64,000 nt of DNA from Actinomycetospora chiangmaiensis DSM 45062 (GTDB lineage Bacteria > Actinomycetota > Actinomycetes > Mycobacteriales > Pseudonocardiaceae): positions 312,105-376,104 of the forward strand of contig NZ_KB903244.1 in assembly GCF_000379625.1 (NCBI RefSeq). Reading direction: 5' to 3'. Made by a program: the position numbers and the translations under genes. Position 1 is the stretch's first letter. Each line of letters begins with the position of its first letter. Positions 1-8,464 of the stretch are shown piece after piece. The notes under the pieces were generated by a model. That model was not told where the DNA came from. It did no database searches and saw only the letters and a list, made by a program, of their open reading frames with translations.

Positions 1-817
1 GCTGCTCGACGTGGTCGTCGAGCCCGAGCTCGGTGACCCGGTCGGCGACCAGCCCGGTGTCCGGGCCGATCCCGGAGACCACGAGGCGGACCCGGCGGCC
101 GGCGTCGAGCAGGGTCCGGTGGGCCTCGAGGAGGTCGAGCACGCCCTTCCGGGCGTCGACGCGCCCGTGGTAGAGCAGCGTCGCCGGCTCCCGGAGCGCC
201 CCGGGCTCGTGGGCGGGGGTGAACCGGGCGGTGTCGGTGGCGCCGGAGACGATCGTCCAGCGCGCGGGGTCCACGTCGTGCCGGGCCGACACCTCGGCGG
301 CGAACGACGGTGAGCCGATCACCAGCGCGGGCGCGTGCGTGAACACGGCGCGCACGAGGTCCCGGTGGGTGGTGCAGCAGGTCCCGACCCAGTGCCCGTC
401 CCCGCCCTGCACGCTCACCACCGCGGGCAGCCCGAGGTCGTGCGCGGCCCGGAGCGCCGCGAGGCCGGTGGGGTAGGCGTACTGGGCGTGCAGCACGTCG
501 ATCGGCCGCCGCGCGTGGAGCCGGGCGATCGTCGCGTGCATCGTCGCGACGTCGGCCTCGAAGTCGGCGGGACGGCCGGCCGCGACCTCCTGCTCGCCGT
601 GGGCCTCCAGCGCGACGACCTCGACGCCGTCGGGGACCCGCTCGGGCGGGGGCGGCCCGCCGCCGTAGACCGCGCGGCCCGCGGGGTCGCCCCGGTACTG
701 CGAGATCATCGTGACGTCGTGGCCCGCCCGCACGAGGTGGCGCAGCAGGTTCTCCGCGTAGGCGCTCATGCCGGACACGGCGGGCCAGTAGCGGCGCGAG
801 ACGAAACAGATCCTCAT
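1..817 (-). CDS. GT4-like glycosyltransferase, 3' end beyond window
   Basis: This is the N-terminal part of a GT-B fold glycosyltransferase. The ATG at 817 opens a protein beginning MRICFVSRRYWPAVSG, a normal GT4 N-terminus. Near residue 213 the donor domain starts with LLYHGRVDARKGVLDLL, which carries the G-R-x-D-x-x-K-G pattern of the family. The start overlaps the stop of the isomerase-like gene before it (ATGA), so it is the last visible member of a coupled operon. The sugar donor cannot be read. An inositol-based acceptor, as in MshA, is possible because the operon also makes inositol phosphate, but that is inference. Confidence 0.85.
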   Translation of the reverse strand, partial: MRICFVSRRYWPAVSGMSAYAENLLRHLVRAGHDVTMISQYRGDPAGRAVYGGGPPPPERVPDGVEVVALEAHGEQEVAAGRPADFEADVATMHATIARLHARRPIDVLHAQYAYPTGLAALRAAHDLGLPAVVSVQGGDGHWVGTCCTTHRDLVRAVFTHAPALVIGSPSFAAEVSARHDVDPARWTIVSGATDTARFTPAHEPGALREPATLLYHGRVDARKGVLDLLEAHRTLLDAGRRVRLVVSGIGPDTGLVADRVTELGLDDHVEQ

Positions 818-1683
818 CGGGCGTCCTCCAGGGCGCGCAGCGTCGCGATGGCCTCCGGCACGAGCCGGTCGGCGCGGTGGGAGTCGCGGGACAGCTCGAG
901 GCTGACGAGACCGCGGTGGTCGATCGCGTGCAGCGCGCCGACGACCGCGCCCAGGTCCATGTCCCCCTCGCCCGGGGCCCGGTGGTCGTGCACGCCGCGG
1001 GGCATGTCCTCGACGGCGACGGCCCCGAGGTGCGGCGCGAACGCGCGGACCGCGGCCGCCGGGTCCCACCGCCCGGAGACGATGCAGTGGCCGGTGTCGA
1101 GCGCGAGCGTGATCCCCGGGACCTCGACCTGGAGCGCCGACCAGTCGTCGAGGTCGTCCACGAGCATGCCGGGCTCCGGCTCGACGGCGACCGTCACGCC
1201 GCGGGCACGGGCGTACTCGGCGACCGCCGTGGCCCCGAGGACGAGCCGGGTCCACGCGTCGTCGCGGTCGAGGCCCGGCGCGAGGACGCCCGCCCAGAAG
1301 GACACGGCCTCGCTGCCGAGGTCGGCGGCCACGTCGACGCACAACCGGAGGAACGCCACCCGGCGGGCCCGGTCCGCGGCGTCCGCGCTGACCAGCGTCG
1401 GGTGGTGCTTGCGGCGCGGGTCGAGCAGGAACCGCGCGCCGGTCTCGACGACGCTGCCCAGTCCGAGCCCGCGGAGCCGTTCGGCGAGCGCCGCGGTCCG
1501 GCGCGCCAGTTCGGGGGCGAACGGGTCGTGGTGGGCGACGTCGAGGGTGAGCGCCACCCCCGCGTACCCGTGGTCGGCGAGCAGCTCCAGGGCGTCGTCG
1601 AGGCGGTGGGAGGAGAGCCCGTTCGTGTTGTAGGCCCAGCGGATGCTGACTCGACGGTCCGGCTCCGCTCCGGTGCGTGTCAT
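814..1683 (-). CDS. sugar phosphate isomerase/epimerase-like TIM-barrel protein
   Basis: A 289-residue protein of the AP-endonuclease-2/xylose-isomerase-like TIM-barrel superfamily (IolE, IolI and relatives). It shows the usual metal-site strands: VTVAVEPEPG, then ITLALDTGHC, then VAVEDMPRG, and the closing strand LVSLELSRD. These fit the Glu/Asp/His/Glu metal ligands of the fold. The start ATG overlaps the YcaO stop and its own stop overlaps the glycosyltransferase start, so expression is coupled to both. Next to an inositol-phosphate synthase and a Gfo/Idh/MocA dehydrogenase, an inositol or sugar isomerase, epimerase or dehydratase role is plausible. The substrate is unknown. Confidence 0.85.
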   Translation of the reverse strand: MTRTGAEPDRRVSIRWAYNTNGLSSHRLDDALELLADHGYAGVALTLDVAHHDPFAPELARRTAALAERLRGLGLGSVVETGARFLLDPRRKHHPTLVSADAADRARRVAFLRLCVDVAADLGSEAVSFWAGVLAPGLDRDDAWTRLVLGATAVAEYARARGVTVAVEPEPGMLVDDLDDWSALQVEVPGITLALDTGHCIVSGRWDPAAAVRAFAPHLGAVAVEDMPRGVHDHRAPGEGDMDLGAVVGALHAIDHRGLVSLELSRDSHRADRLVPEAIATLRALEDAR

Positions 1684-3248
1684 CGGAGCTCGACCTCCTC
1701 GCCCGCCGCCGCCCGGGCGACGGCGTGCCGGGTCGGCTCGCGGTAGAGGGGGTAGAGGTCGCCGACCACCCGGTCGACGCGGTCGCGGTCCAGCCACGCG
1801 CGGTCGTCGCCGCGCTCGTCGCCGAGCCGCGCCGCCTCGTCGTCGGGGAGGACCACGGGCAGCGCGCCGGCGTGCGGCGGGTCGCCGAGCCCGACGAGGC
1901 CGAAGGCGGGGTCGTGCGGGTCGGCGGCGCGGTCGAGCAGCCGGTCCACCCCGCGGCGCCCGATCCGGCCGTAGGACATGGTCTCGACCTCGAGGCCCGG
2001 GACGATCACCTTGGCGGCGCACCCGCGGTCGGTCCCGGTCGGGCTCCGCCGCGCTCCGTCTCCCCCGCTTTCTCCCCCGCCGTCGGCCAGGACGGCCAGC
2101 ACGTCGAACCCGGCCATCCGCTCCATGAGGTCGTGCAGCAGCGCGACCGGCCCGCCGACGTCCGTGGTCGGCAGCTCGTCGAAGCGCACCCGCGTGTGCT
2201 CCGCGAGCACCGGTTCCAGCAGGTCGCGGAGCTCGTCGGCACTCCGCGCCGTCCAGTCCTGCATCGTCGTGAACGCACGGGTCTCCTGCGGCGGGACCGG
2301 TGTGGCGAGCTCGCGGTCCCAGTAGTCCGCCGGCGCGAGCGGGCGCACGGTCGCGAGGTCGGCGTGGGCGAAGGTCTTGCGCACGCGGGCGGAGCAGAAC
2401 TCGAGCAGGGCCTTCTGCAGGGCGACCTCGCGGTCGGGGTGGGCGGCCTCGCCGCAGGCCGTCAGGGCGATGGGATGCGGGGCGTCGCCGGCCACGTCGT
2501 GACCCACGACGTGGAGGTCGGTGACGCCGAAGGCCGTCGAGGCCAGCTTCGGCACGACCCGGATGCCGACCCGGCGCAGGTGCGCGAGCAGCGCGCGGGT
2601 GTCGGGGTCGCGGACCTGCTCGTCGTCGGGCCCGAGGTCCAGGACGGTGCCGCGGTCCAGGGCGCGGAAGGCCGTGGCGTTCCCGTCGCGCTGCAGCAGC
2701 TCGCCGAGGGCGTGGGCCAGCGCCCGCTCGACGGTGTCGCCGGCGCCGCAGCCGTTGGTGATGACGGTGGTGAGCCGCTCGGCCGGGTCCTGCCAGGGCA
2801 GGTCGACGGGGTAGGCCGCGGCGAACTCGGCCGGCACGAGCACGGTGTCGCCGGTCCGCACGCGGGTGGCGGGCAGCCACCAGCGCGGCGCGTCGGGGTC
2901 GAACGCGGTGCCCGCGGGCAGCGTCAGCCGGACGGGGTCGACGACGCCGTCGTCGCCGAGGCGGGCCCGCAGCGCCGAGTAGGAGTCCCGGGTCCGTTCC
3001 AGACCGCGCAGGTGCACCGCGAGCAGCATCTCCTCGGCCAGCTCGGCACGGGCCGCGACCCGGGCGCGGTCGGGGGCGAGGCCGTAGCCGAACGAGCCGG
3101 AGCGCGGCCACGTGCCGGTCGGGTCGGCGAAGTCGGCGGCGACGACGTGGACGCCGGTGCGGTCGGCGGCCCGGAGGTCGAACTCGTCGGTGTCGCCCGG
3201 CGGGAGCGCGTCGGTGTAGGCCCGGGCGACCGCGTCGAGGTCGCTCAC
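1680..3248 (-). CDS. stand-alone YcaO-domain protein
   Basis: A 522-residue YcaO-superfamily protein. YcaO enzymes phosphorylate amide oxygens with ATP and lead to azolines, thioamides or amidines. Visible family blocks are TNGCGAG (about 164-170) followed by GELLQRD (about 182-188), then ALQKALLEFCSAR (about 277-289) and KVIVPGLEVETMSYGR near the C-terminus. It ends EEVELR and lacks the C-terminal PxPxP seen in azoline-forming members. No TfuA, ThiF-like or Ocin-ThiF partner and no precursor peptide is visible beside it. A Gly/Asp-rich insert (ADGGGESGGDG) precedes the PGLE block. Start GTG 3248 overlaps the stop of the metallo-beta-lactamase-like gene (GTGA). A non-peptide substrate, as for 6-thioguanine YcfA, is inference. 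Confidence 0.88.
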   Translation of the reverse strand: MSDLDAVARAYTDALPPGDTDEFDLRAADRTGVHVVAADFADPTGTWPRSGSFGYGLAPDRARVAARAELAEEMLLAVHLRGLERTRDSYSALRARLGDDGVVDPVRLTLPAGTAFDPDAPRWWLPATRVRTGDTVLVPAEFAAAYPVDLPWQDPAERLTTVITNGCGAGDTVERALAHALGELLQRDGNATAFRALDRGTVLDLGPDDEQVRDPDTRALLAHLRRVGIRVVPKLASTAFGVTDLHVVGHDVAGDAPHPIALTACGEAAHPDREVALQKALLEFCSARVRKTFAHADLATVRPLAPADYWDRELATPVPPQETRAFTTMQDWTARSADELRDLLEPVLAEHTRVRFDELPTTDVGGPVALLHDLMERMAGFDVLAVLADGGGESGGDGARRSPTGTDRGCAAKVIVPGLEVETMSYGRIGRRGVDRLLDRAADPHDPAFGLVGLGDPPHAGALPVVLPDDEAARLGDERGDDRAWLDRDRVDRVVGDLYPLYREPTRHAVARAAAGEEVELR

Positions 3249-4075
3249 GCGAGCTCCGCCAACGGGATCGGCCCGGCGACCGGCTGCGCGGACAGCAGCC
3301 GGTCGTAGAGGGCGAGCACGTGCGCGGTGGTGACGCCCTCGACGAACTCGAACGGCGTGGCGACGGCGTCGAAGTCGAGGTTCCCGATGACCTCGTACGC
3401 GTCGCGGATCTCCTGGTGGGACAGCGGGATCTGCGCGTGGAAGGCCTTGTGGGCGGACAGGCCGGTGGCGCGGCCCGCGTCGTCGAGGGCGGCCTTGAGC
3501 ATGTCGCCGCAGAAGAGGACCCGGCGCTGCTCGTCGTGGAGCACCATGTGGCCGTCGAAGTGCCCGCCGGTGCGGTGCGCGACGAGGCCGGGCGCGAACT
3601 CGTGGCGGTCGTCGAGCGGCCAGGTCACCCGGAACGCCTTGGTCCACTCCAGGTCCCGCACCCCGACCGCCACGACCGGTGGGTCCAGCTCGTCCTGCAG
3701 CTGGAACAGCGCGCCGTAGCCGTGGACGTGGCTCGCCGCGAGGGACACCAGGCCGCCCCGGCGGCGGATCTCGGCGAGCCCGTCGTCGGGATAGAAGCCG
3801 GCGCCCTCCCAGCCGACGAGGCCGACGTCGGTCTCGATGACCCAACCGCACGTGCCGAGCCCCACCTGCGGCTCGCACCAGAACCCCGTGATCCCGGGGC
3901 GCACCTCGGTCCAGCGGGCCTCGCGGCCGCGGGCGATCTCGTCGAGCGGCCGGAAGTCCCACCCGTCGTCGGGCAGGGCGTTGCGGACGTCGGTGCACAC
4001 CGGGCAGAGCGGCGGCGCCGCGAACCAGCGCTGCCAGTGGCCGCAGTTCGTGCAGGTCCAGGGGCTCAGGGGCAC
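3245..4075 (-). CDS. metallo-beta-lactamase-fold protein with N-terminal zinc ribbon
   Basis: A 276-residue protein. Residues 8-27 carry CxxC...CxxC (C8, C11, C24, C27), a rubredoxin-like zinc ribbon. The rest follows the metallo-beta-lactamase fold, but the first metal motif reads HVHGYG (116-121) where HxHxDH is usual, so the second-metal Asp and His are missing. Later ligands look intact: GGHFDGH near 171 and the bridging Asp in LFCGDML near 191. The start GTG at 4075 has GGAGG four bases upstream and lies inside the end of the oxidoreductase gene. A one-metal hydrolase, thioesterase-like or non-catalytic role is possible. Its place between a YcaO gene and an oxidoreductase suggests work on the pathway intermediate. 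Confidence 0.82.
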   Translation of the reverse strand: MPLSPWTCTNCGHWQRWFAAPPLCPVCTDVRNALPDDGWDFRPLDEIARGREARWTEVRPGITGFWCEPQVGLGTCGWVIETDVGLVGWEGAGFYPDDGLAEIRRRGGLVSLAASHVHGYGALFQLQDELDPPVVAVGVRDLEWTKAFRVTWPLDDRHEFAPGLVAHRTGGHFDGHMVLHDEQRRVLFCGDMLKAALDDAGRATGLSAHKAFHAQIPLSHQEIRDAYEVIGNLDFDAVATPFEFVEGVTTAHVLALYDRLLSAQPVAGPIPLAELA

Positions 4076-5085
4076 GGTGCCTCCTCGGTGAGGGCGTCCA
4101 GGAGCAGTTCGTGGAGGGCGAGGTCCCGGGCGAGCGGGTAGGGCCAGCACGTCTCGCCGCGCACGGCGGCGCCGAACGCGGCGATCTGGCGCTCGAACGG
4201 ACCGTCGGGATCGAAGGCGACCGCCTCGGCCGCACCGGTCGTGGCGTCGAGGAAGGTGAGCGTGCCGCCCGCGACCTGCCCGAGCGTGTTCTCCGCGACG
4301 AGCTGCCCGCGGGTACCGACGAGCTCGAGCCGGCGGCGGGGCAGGGCGTCGGGCAGGGCGAAGCTGACGTGGGCGTCGAACAACGTGCCCGAGGCGGTGG
4401 CGCCGACGAGCACGGCGCCGTCGTCGGCGGCCGGGTCGGCGTAGGCGTGCACCCGGCGGCGCGGGACGGCGGTGAGCGTGACGACGTCCTCGCCGAGCAG
4501 CGTGCCCGCGAGGTCCAGGCCGTGCGGGGCGAGGTCGATCGCCGCGCCGCCGCCCGCGAGCGCGGTGTCGACGCGCCAGTTCGCGCCCGCGGCGCCGCTC
4601 GGCGGGGTCCAGGTGGGCGGCAGCCAGCAGCCGTAGACGATCCGCACGGCGGTGACCGTGCCGAGGCGTCCGGCGGCGACGAGGTCGGCGATCATCCGGT
4701 GCGCCGGGTGGAAGCGCTGGTCGAACGCGGTGGCCACGAGCCCGTCCCCCGCCGCGGCGACCATCGCGCGGGCGTCGGCCACGGTGTGGGCCATCGGCTT
4801 CTCGCACAGCACCGGGACGCCCGCGGCCGCGACCGCCCGGACCACGGGCAGGTGCGCGTGGTTGGGCGTCGCGACGTAGACCGCGTCGGGCTCCGCCGCC
4901 AGCAGCACGTCGAGGTCGTCGGTGGCCGTGATGTCGTCGGGAACGCCGTCGGGCAGGCCGTCGAGCGCGGCCGGGTCGCGGTCGCACACGGCGACGACGT
5001 GGGCGCGCGGATCGGCGGCGATGGCGGGGAGCACGTGGTCGCGGGCCACCCAGCCCAGCCCGACCACGCCCCAGCCGGTGCTCAC
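4066..5085 (-). CDS. Gfo/Idh/MocA family NAD(P)-dependent oxidoreductase
   Basis: A 339-residue dehydrogenase. The Rossmann start GVVGLGWVARDHVLP lies near residue 6, and the family signature EKPMAH (95-100, active-site Lys in EKP) is intact. The C-terminal substrate domain contains GGGAAIDLAPHGLDLA, matching the usual G-G-G-x-x-x-D-x-x-x-H-x-x-D pattern. Members oxidise or reduce secondary alcohols of sugars, inositols and related polyols (IolG, MocA). Start GTG 5085 overlaps the methyltransferase stop; an in-frame GTG one codon upstream is an alternative. With inositol-phosphate synthase in the operon, an inositol ring oxidation is an attractive guess, not shown. Confidence 0.9.
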   Translation of the reverse strand: MSTGWGVVGLGWVARDHVLPAIAADPRAHVVAVCDRDPAALDGLPDGVPDDITATDDLDVLLAAEPDAVYVATPNHAHLPVVRAVAAAGVPVLCEKPMAHTVADARAMVAAAGDGLVATAFDQRFHPAHRMIADLVAAGRLGTVTAVRIVYGCWLPPTWTPPSGAAGANWRVDTALAGGGAAIDLAPHGLDLAGTLLGEDVVTLTAVPRRRVHAYADPAADDGAVLVGATASGTLFDAHVSFALPDALPRRRLELVGTRGQLVAENTLGQVAGGTLTFLDATTGAAEAVAFDPDGPFERQIAAFGAAVRGETCWPYPLARDLALHELLLDALTEEAPCP

Positions 5086-6269
5086 CACCGTCCCGGGAGG
5101 TCGACGAGGACCCGGCGGCGCACGGCCTCGTCGTGGTCGAGGTCGTGGTCGAGCTCGGGCAGCCGCTCCGGCAGGTAGGCCGCCGCCCGCTCGCCGTACT
5201 CGGCGCCCCACCGCGCGTTCGGCCACTCCCGCGCACCGTCGCGGTAGAGCGGGTTGGGGTGCAGCCGCGCACCCGGCGCGGGGCGCAGCAGGCTCTCCTG
5301 CGGGGGCGCCGCAGCCCGGTCCAGCGCCAGCGCCACGGCCTCGGTCCCGTCGAGGTCCTTCCCGACGGCGGGTCCCGCGGGTCGGGCGGCCAGCGCGGCG
5401 GCGGTGAGTTCCTCCTCGGCGTAGGTCGCGGCGCCGGGCAGCATCGCGGCCCACTCCTCGGGGCGGCGCGGGTGTCCGGCGGCGCCGAGCGGGTGGTCGG
5501 CGTTGTGGCAGTGCGCGGCCAGCACGGCGCCGCGGGGACCCGCGAGGTCCGCCGCGCGGCGCAGCACGTCGGCCGGATCGTCGAGGAAGTACAGGGTGTC
5601 GTGGCAGGAGACCCAGGCGTCACCGTCGTCCGTCACCGGCCAGGACGACCGGAGGTCGGCGCACACCAGCCGCACGGCCGCGTCCGTCGGGAGCACGAAC
5701 CGGCGGGCCAACCAGAGCTTCGCGAACACGATGTCGATCCCGGTGACACCCGCGCACTCCCCCGGCTCCGCGACGAGGCGCCGCAGCAGGTGGCCCGCGC
5801 CGCATGCGAGGTCGACGACGGGTCGGCCCGCGGGCGGGTGCGTGGCCACCAGCGCGGTGACGGCGAGGCCCGACGGGTCGTGGTCGCGGTGCAGGAAGTA
5901 GTCGCCGACCCGGCCGAGCCCGAGCGCGGCGGCGGCGTCCCGCAGCGTCGTCCCGGGGTCGGCGGCCGCCGCGTAGGCCGCGGCGAGCTCGTCCGCGGGC
6001 GGAGGCGGCTGGTCCCACCAGTCGTCGTTGTCGGCGAGCAGCACTGCGGCGGCATCGGCGACCCGCCCGTCGTCGAGCGCGGCGAGCGCGCGCTCCACCA
6101 CCTCCTCGCGGCCGGTCCGCAGGTAGGGGATGCCGTCGAGCACGGGCCAGCGGCGCGCACCGTCGGCGAGGTCGGACAGCGAGTGCGGCGTGTCCGGCGC
6201 GAGCGGTCGGCGGGACACGGGGTCGAGGAGCCCGGAGCGAGCGGAGCGACGGGGGTCGGTGGGAGTCAC
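5082..6269 (-). CDS. SAM-dependent methyltransferase with Trm112-like N-terminus
   Basis: A 395-residue protein. Residues 14-50 (LLDPVSRRPLAPD ... WPVLDGIPYLR) resemble a Trm112/UPF0434 module that has lost its cysteines. A helical linker follows and then a Rossmann methyltransferase with motif I VVDLACGAGHLLRRL (about 151-165) and an acidic motif II region GVTGIDIVFAKL. Motif IV may be WVSCHDTLYFLDDP. The last 90 residues look like an extra substrate domain. Start GTG 6269 overlaps the HD-like gene stop and its own stop overlaps the oxidoreductase start. It probably methylates the small-molecule product of this operon; the acceptor atom is unknown. Confidence 0.87.
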   Translation of the reverse strand: MTPTDPRRSARSGLLDPVSRRPLAPDTPHSLSDLADGARRWPVLDGIPYLRTGREEVVERALAALDDGRVADAAAVLLADNDDWWDQPPPPADELAAAYAAAADPGTTLRDAAAALGLGRVGDYFLHRDHDPSGLAVTALVATHPPAGRPVVDLACGAGHLLRRLVAEPGECAGVTGIDIVFAKLWLARRFVLPTDAAVRLVCADLRSSWPVTDDGDAWVSCHDTLYFLDDPADVLRRAADLAGPRGAVLAAHCHNADHPLGAAGHPRRPEEWAAMLPGAATYAEEELTAAALAARPAGPAVGKDLDGTEAVALALDRAAAPPQESLLRPAPGARLHPNPLYRDGAREWPNARWGAEYGERAAAYLPERLPELDHDLDHDEAVRRRVLVDLPGRW

Positions 6270-7159
6270 GGCAGCAACCCGGCCTCGGCGAGGACGGCGT
6301 CGTGGTAGGCCGAGACCGGCGAGGCGTGGACGAGCTCGAGGTCGACCAGGGCGTCCTTCGCCGTGAACCCGGCGGCGCGGGCGTGGTGGTGGACCTGCAG
6401 CACCCGGTCGAGCACGTCGGCGGCGTGGAAGGCGCGCCCGAGCGGGGTGTCGGCGTCGGCGCGGGCCGTCAGCAGCGTCCGGAGCCGGTCCGCGAGTGCC
6501 GCCGGCAGCGTGGCGAGCTCGCGCTCGGTCAGCCGCTCGATCACGGGCTCGAGGTGGTCGGAGAGCAGGATCTCCCCGGCGAACCCGGCGTCGGGCAGGG
6601 CGACGTTGTGCAGGTGGTGGCCGAGCCCGAGCAGGAAGGCCTCGCCGGGGTCGGCGTCCTGGCCCGGGGCGAGCAGCGCGCCGGAGACGGCGACCGCCCA
6701 GCAGTGCTCGCCGTGGTCCTCCGGCGGTTCGACGATCAGCCGGGGGCGGCCCGGGGCGGTCGCGCCGGCGCGGGGCTGGTCGACCAGGGTGTGCGCGAGG
6801 GCCGGGGCGTGGGTGAGGTCGTCGACGGGGTCCGGCGCGGCGACCAGCCGGGCCCGGAGGTCGGGCGGGAGGGCGGCCCCGACCTCGTCGATCGCGCGGG
6901 TGCGCACCGCGCGGGCCTCCTCGGCGGTGAGACCCGCCGCCCGGAGCACGGGGCCGTCGAGCCCGGCGAGGCGCGCCCCCGCGACCGCCGCGGCGCACTC
7001 GGCCTCGGCCACCGTCGTGAGGTCCTCCCCCGCGACGAGGGCCGACCACGCGCGCAGGAACGCGTGGTCGGCGAGGGACCCGGCCCGACCGGCCACGTGG
7101 ACGCGCTTGAGATCGCCGATCTCGCGCAGGAGCCCGACGAGCGGGCCGGGTCCGGTCAC
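6266..7159 (-). CDS. HD-domain-like protein with altered metal motif
   Basis: A 297-residue all-helical protein. The spacing recalls an HD-domain phosphohydrolase: EHCWAV near 151-156, GHHLHNVALPDAGF near 180-193 and AADVLDRVLQ near 255. The second motif reads HH-L-H-N instead of the canonical HD, so the metal site is atypical. HD proteins usually hydrolyse phosphomonoesters or phosphodiesters; here the substrate could be a phosphorylated inositol, but the altered motif leaves activity open. Start GTG 7159 overlaps the inositol-phosphate-synthase stop. I do not recognise a named family, and the HD assignment rests only on this pattern. Confidence 0.6.
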   Translation of the reverse strand: MTGPGPLVGLLREIGDLKRVHVAGRAGSLADHAFLRAWSALVAGEDLTTVAEAECAAAVAGARLAGLDGPVLRAAGLTAEEARAVRTRAIDEVGAALPPDLRARLVAAPDPVDDLTHAPALAHTLVDQPRAGATAPGRPRLIVEPPEDHGEHCWAVAVSGALLAPGQDADPGEAFLLGLGHHLHNVALPDAGFAGEILLSDHLEPVIERLTERELATLPAALADRLRTLLTARADADTPLGRAFHAADVLDRVLQVHHHARAAGFTAKDALVDLELVHASPVSAYHDAVLAEAGLLP

Positions 7160-8334
7160 CGGTCGAGCCACGCGCGCAGCACCTGCTCCTGGCGGTGGAG
7201 CGCGTGCTCGGGCTCGGAGCCGTCGCGGGTGATGGGCTGCTTGAAGAAGTAGCCGAGCTGCTCCTGCGCGCCGCCCTCGCCCCGGCGCGCGGCCTCGTCG
7301 ACGAGCCGCGCGAGCTCGAGCACCAGCGGCGCGGCCAGGATCGAGTCCCGGCACAGGAAGTCGACCTTGACCTGCATCCGCTGCCCGAGGAAGCCGGTCA
7401 GGTCGATGTTGTCCCAGGCCTCCTTCTGGTCGCCGCGCGGTCGGTAGTAGTCGATGCGCACGACGTGGTCCTCGACCTCGTAGCCGAGGCACTGGTCGAG
7501 CACGGTGCCCTTGGTCTGCAGCTTGCTCGACAGCGAGTCGGCGTCCTCGAGGATCTGGCCGTCGCGGTTGCCGAGGATGTTGGTGGAGTACCAGCCGTCG
7601 ACGTGCAGCGACCGCGACCGGAAGGCCGGGGCGAGGACCGTCTTCATCATCGTCTGGCCGGTCTTGCCGTCCTTGCCCGCGACCGGCACGCCCCGCTGCA
7701 GCGCGAGCTCCAGCAGGGCGGGGATGTCGGCGGACGCGCTCGGCGTGAAGTTCACGTACGGCGAGTCCGAGGTGATCGCCGCGTAGGCGTAGACCATGCT
7801 CGGGCTGATCACCGGGTCGTCCGCGTCGATGGCCGCCTCGAACGCCTCCGGCGTCTGCAGCGACGGCAGGGTCAGGTCCGGCCACCGCTCGGTCGACGCG
7901 AGGTTCACGACGACGACGCGGTCGAGTCCCTGGGCCGCGCGGAACCGCTCGATGTCGCCGCGGACGTGGTCCACGCGCCCGCGCAGCGAGGAGATCGGGA
8001 TGACGTTCGCGCCGATCGCGTTGCGGCAGTAGTCCGGGTCGGCGACCGCGGGCCAGGGCGCCACGGCCGCGAGGCCGGCCCCCGCCGCCTCCACCACGCG
8101 CGGTTCGAGCACCCCGTGCAGGTGCGCGGCCTTCGCGAGGTCGTCGCCGTCGAGGTCCCAGCCGCCGAAGGTCAGCGAGGTGTAGGGCACCAGCGACGTC
8201 ACGTCCGCGAACGGGAGCCCCTCGAACCCGCACGCGCCGACCTTCAGCAGCTCGACGCCGGCGATGGCCGTGGTGGCGACCGCACCCCCGACCCCGACGA
8301 CGGCGACCCCCACCTTGCGCTGTTCGTCCGACAC
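7156..8334 (-). CDS. ino1: myo-inositol-1-phosphate synthase
   Basis: A 392-residue enzyme converting glucose 6-phosphate to 1D-myo-inositol 3-phosphate with bound NAD. The Rossmann loop VGVAVVGVGGAVATTAI is near the N-terminus. The conserved core contains IGANVIPISS, the segment GKDGKTGQTMMKTVLAP, and STNILGNRDGQ, all diagnostic of inositol phosphate synthase. I chose GTG 8334 because GAGGAGG lies seven bases upstream and the protein then starts with the Rossmann strand; a longer reading to 8418 adds a low-complexity head. It is the first gene of the eight-gene coupled operon, so inositol phosphate is likely the entry substrate. A housekeeping copy for mycothiol and phosphoinositides may exist elsewhere. 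Confidence 0.95.
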   Translation of the reverse strand: MSDEQRKVGVAVVGVGGAVATTAIAGVELLKVGACGFEGLPFADVTSLVPYTSLTFGGWDLDGDDLAKAAHLHGVLEPRVVEAAGAGLAAVAPWPAVADPDYCRNAIGANVIPISSLRGRVDHVRGDIERFRAAQGLDRVVVVNLASTERWPDLTLPSLQTPEAFEAAIDADDPVISPSMVYAYAAITSDSPYVNFTPSASADIPALLELALQRGVPVAGKDGKTGQTMMKTVLAPAFRSRSLHVDGWYSTNILGNRDGQILEDADSLSSKLQTKGTVLDQCLGYEVEDHVVRIDYYRPRGDQKEAWDNIDLTGFLGQRMQVKVDFLCRDSILAAPLVLELARLVDEAARRGEGGAQEQLGYFFKQPITRDGSEPEHALHRQEQVLRAWLDR

Positions 8335-8395
8335 CCGAGTCCTCCTCGTCGCAGGCGCGGGCCGGCGGATCGCCCGCGGCCCGACGGAAGGTGCT

Positions 8396-8411
8396 CCCCG
8401 ACCGCTCGGGG
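8396..8411. other. small hairpin in the ino1 leader
   Basis: CCCCGA and TCGGGG are separated by four bases, about 60 bases upstream of the ino1 start. With the hairpin at 8465-8480 it makes the 8335-8511 gap rich in secondary structure. I see no recognisable riboswitch and no convincing -10/-35 pair here. Confidence 0.35.
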
Positions 8412-8464
8412 CCCGCAAACGGCGGTTCTCGGCGGACGTGGCGTCGGTGACGAGCGCGCGTGCG

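Noticed and set aside
1680-3111. Arg/Pro/Gly-rich minus-strand reading frames opposite or before the TIM-barrel and YcaO genes
   Set aside because: These are shadow frames of GC-rich coding DNA; the YcaO and isomerase frames carry the conserved blocks.
3779-3973. Two motif A-like stretches inside the MBL-like gene (encoding YPDDG and LPDDG)
   Set aside because: They lack the TT and right-hand flank of the repeat and can arise from common codons, so I did not count them.
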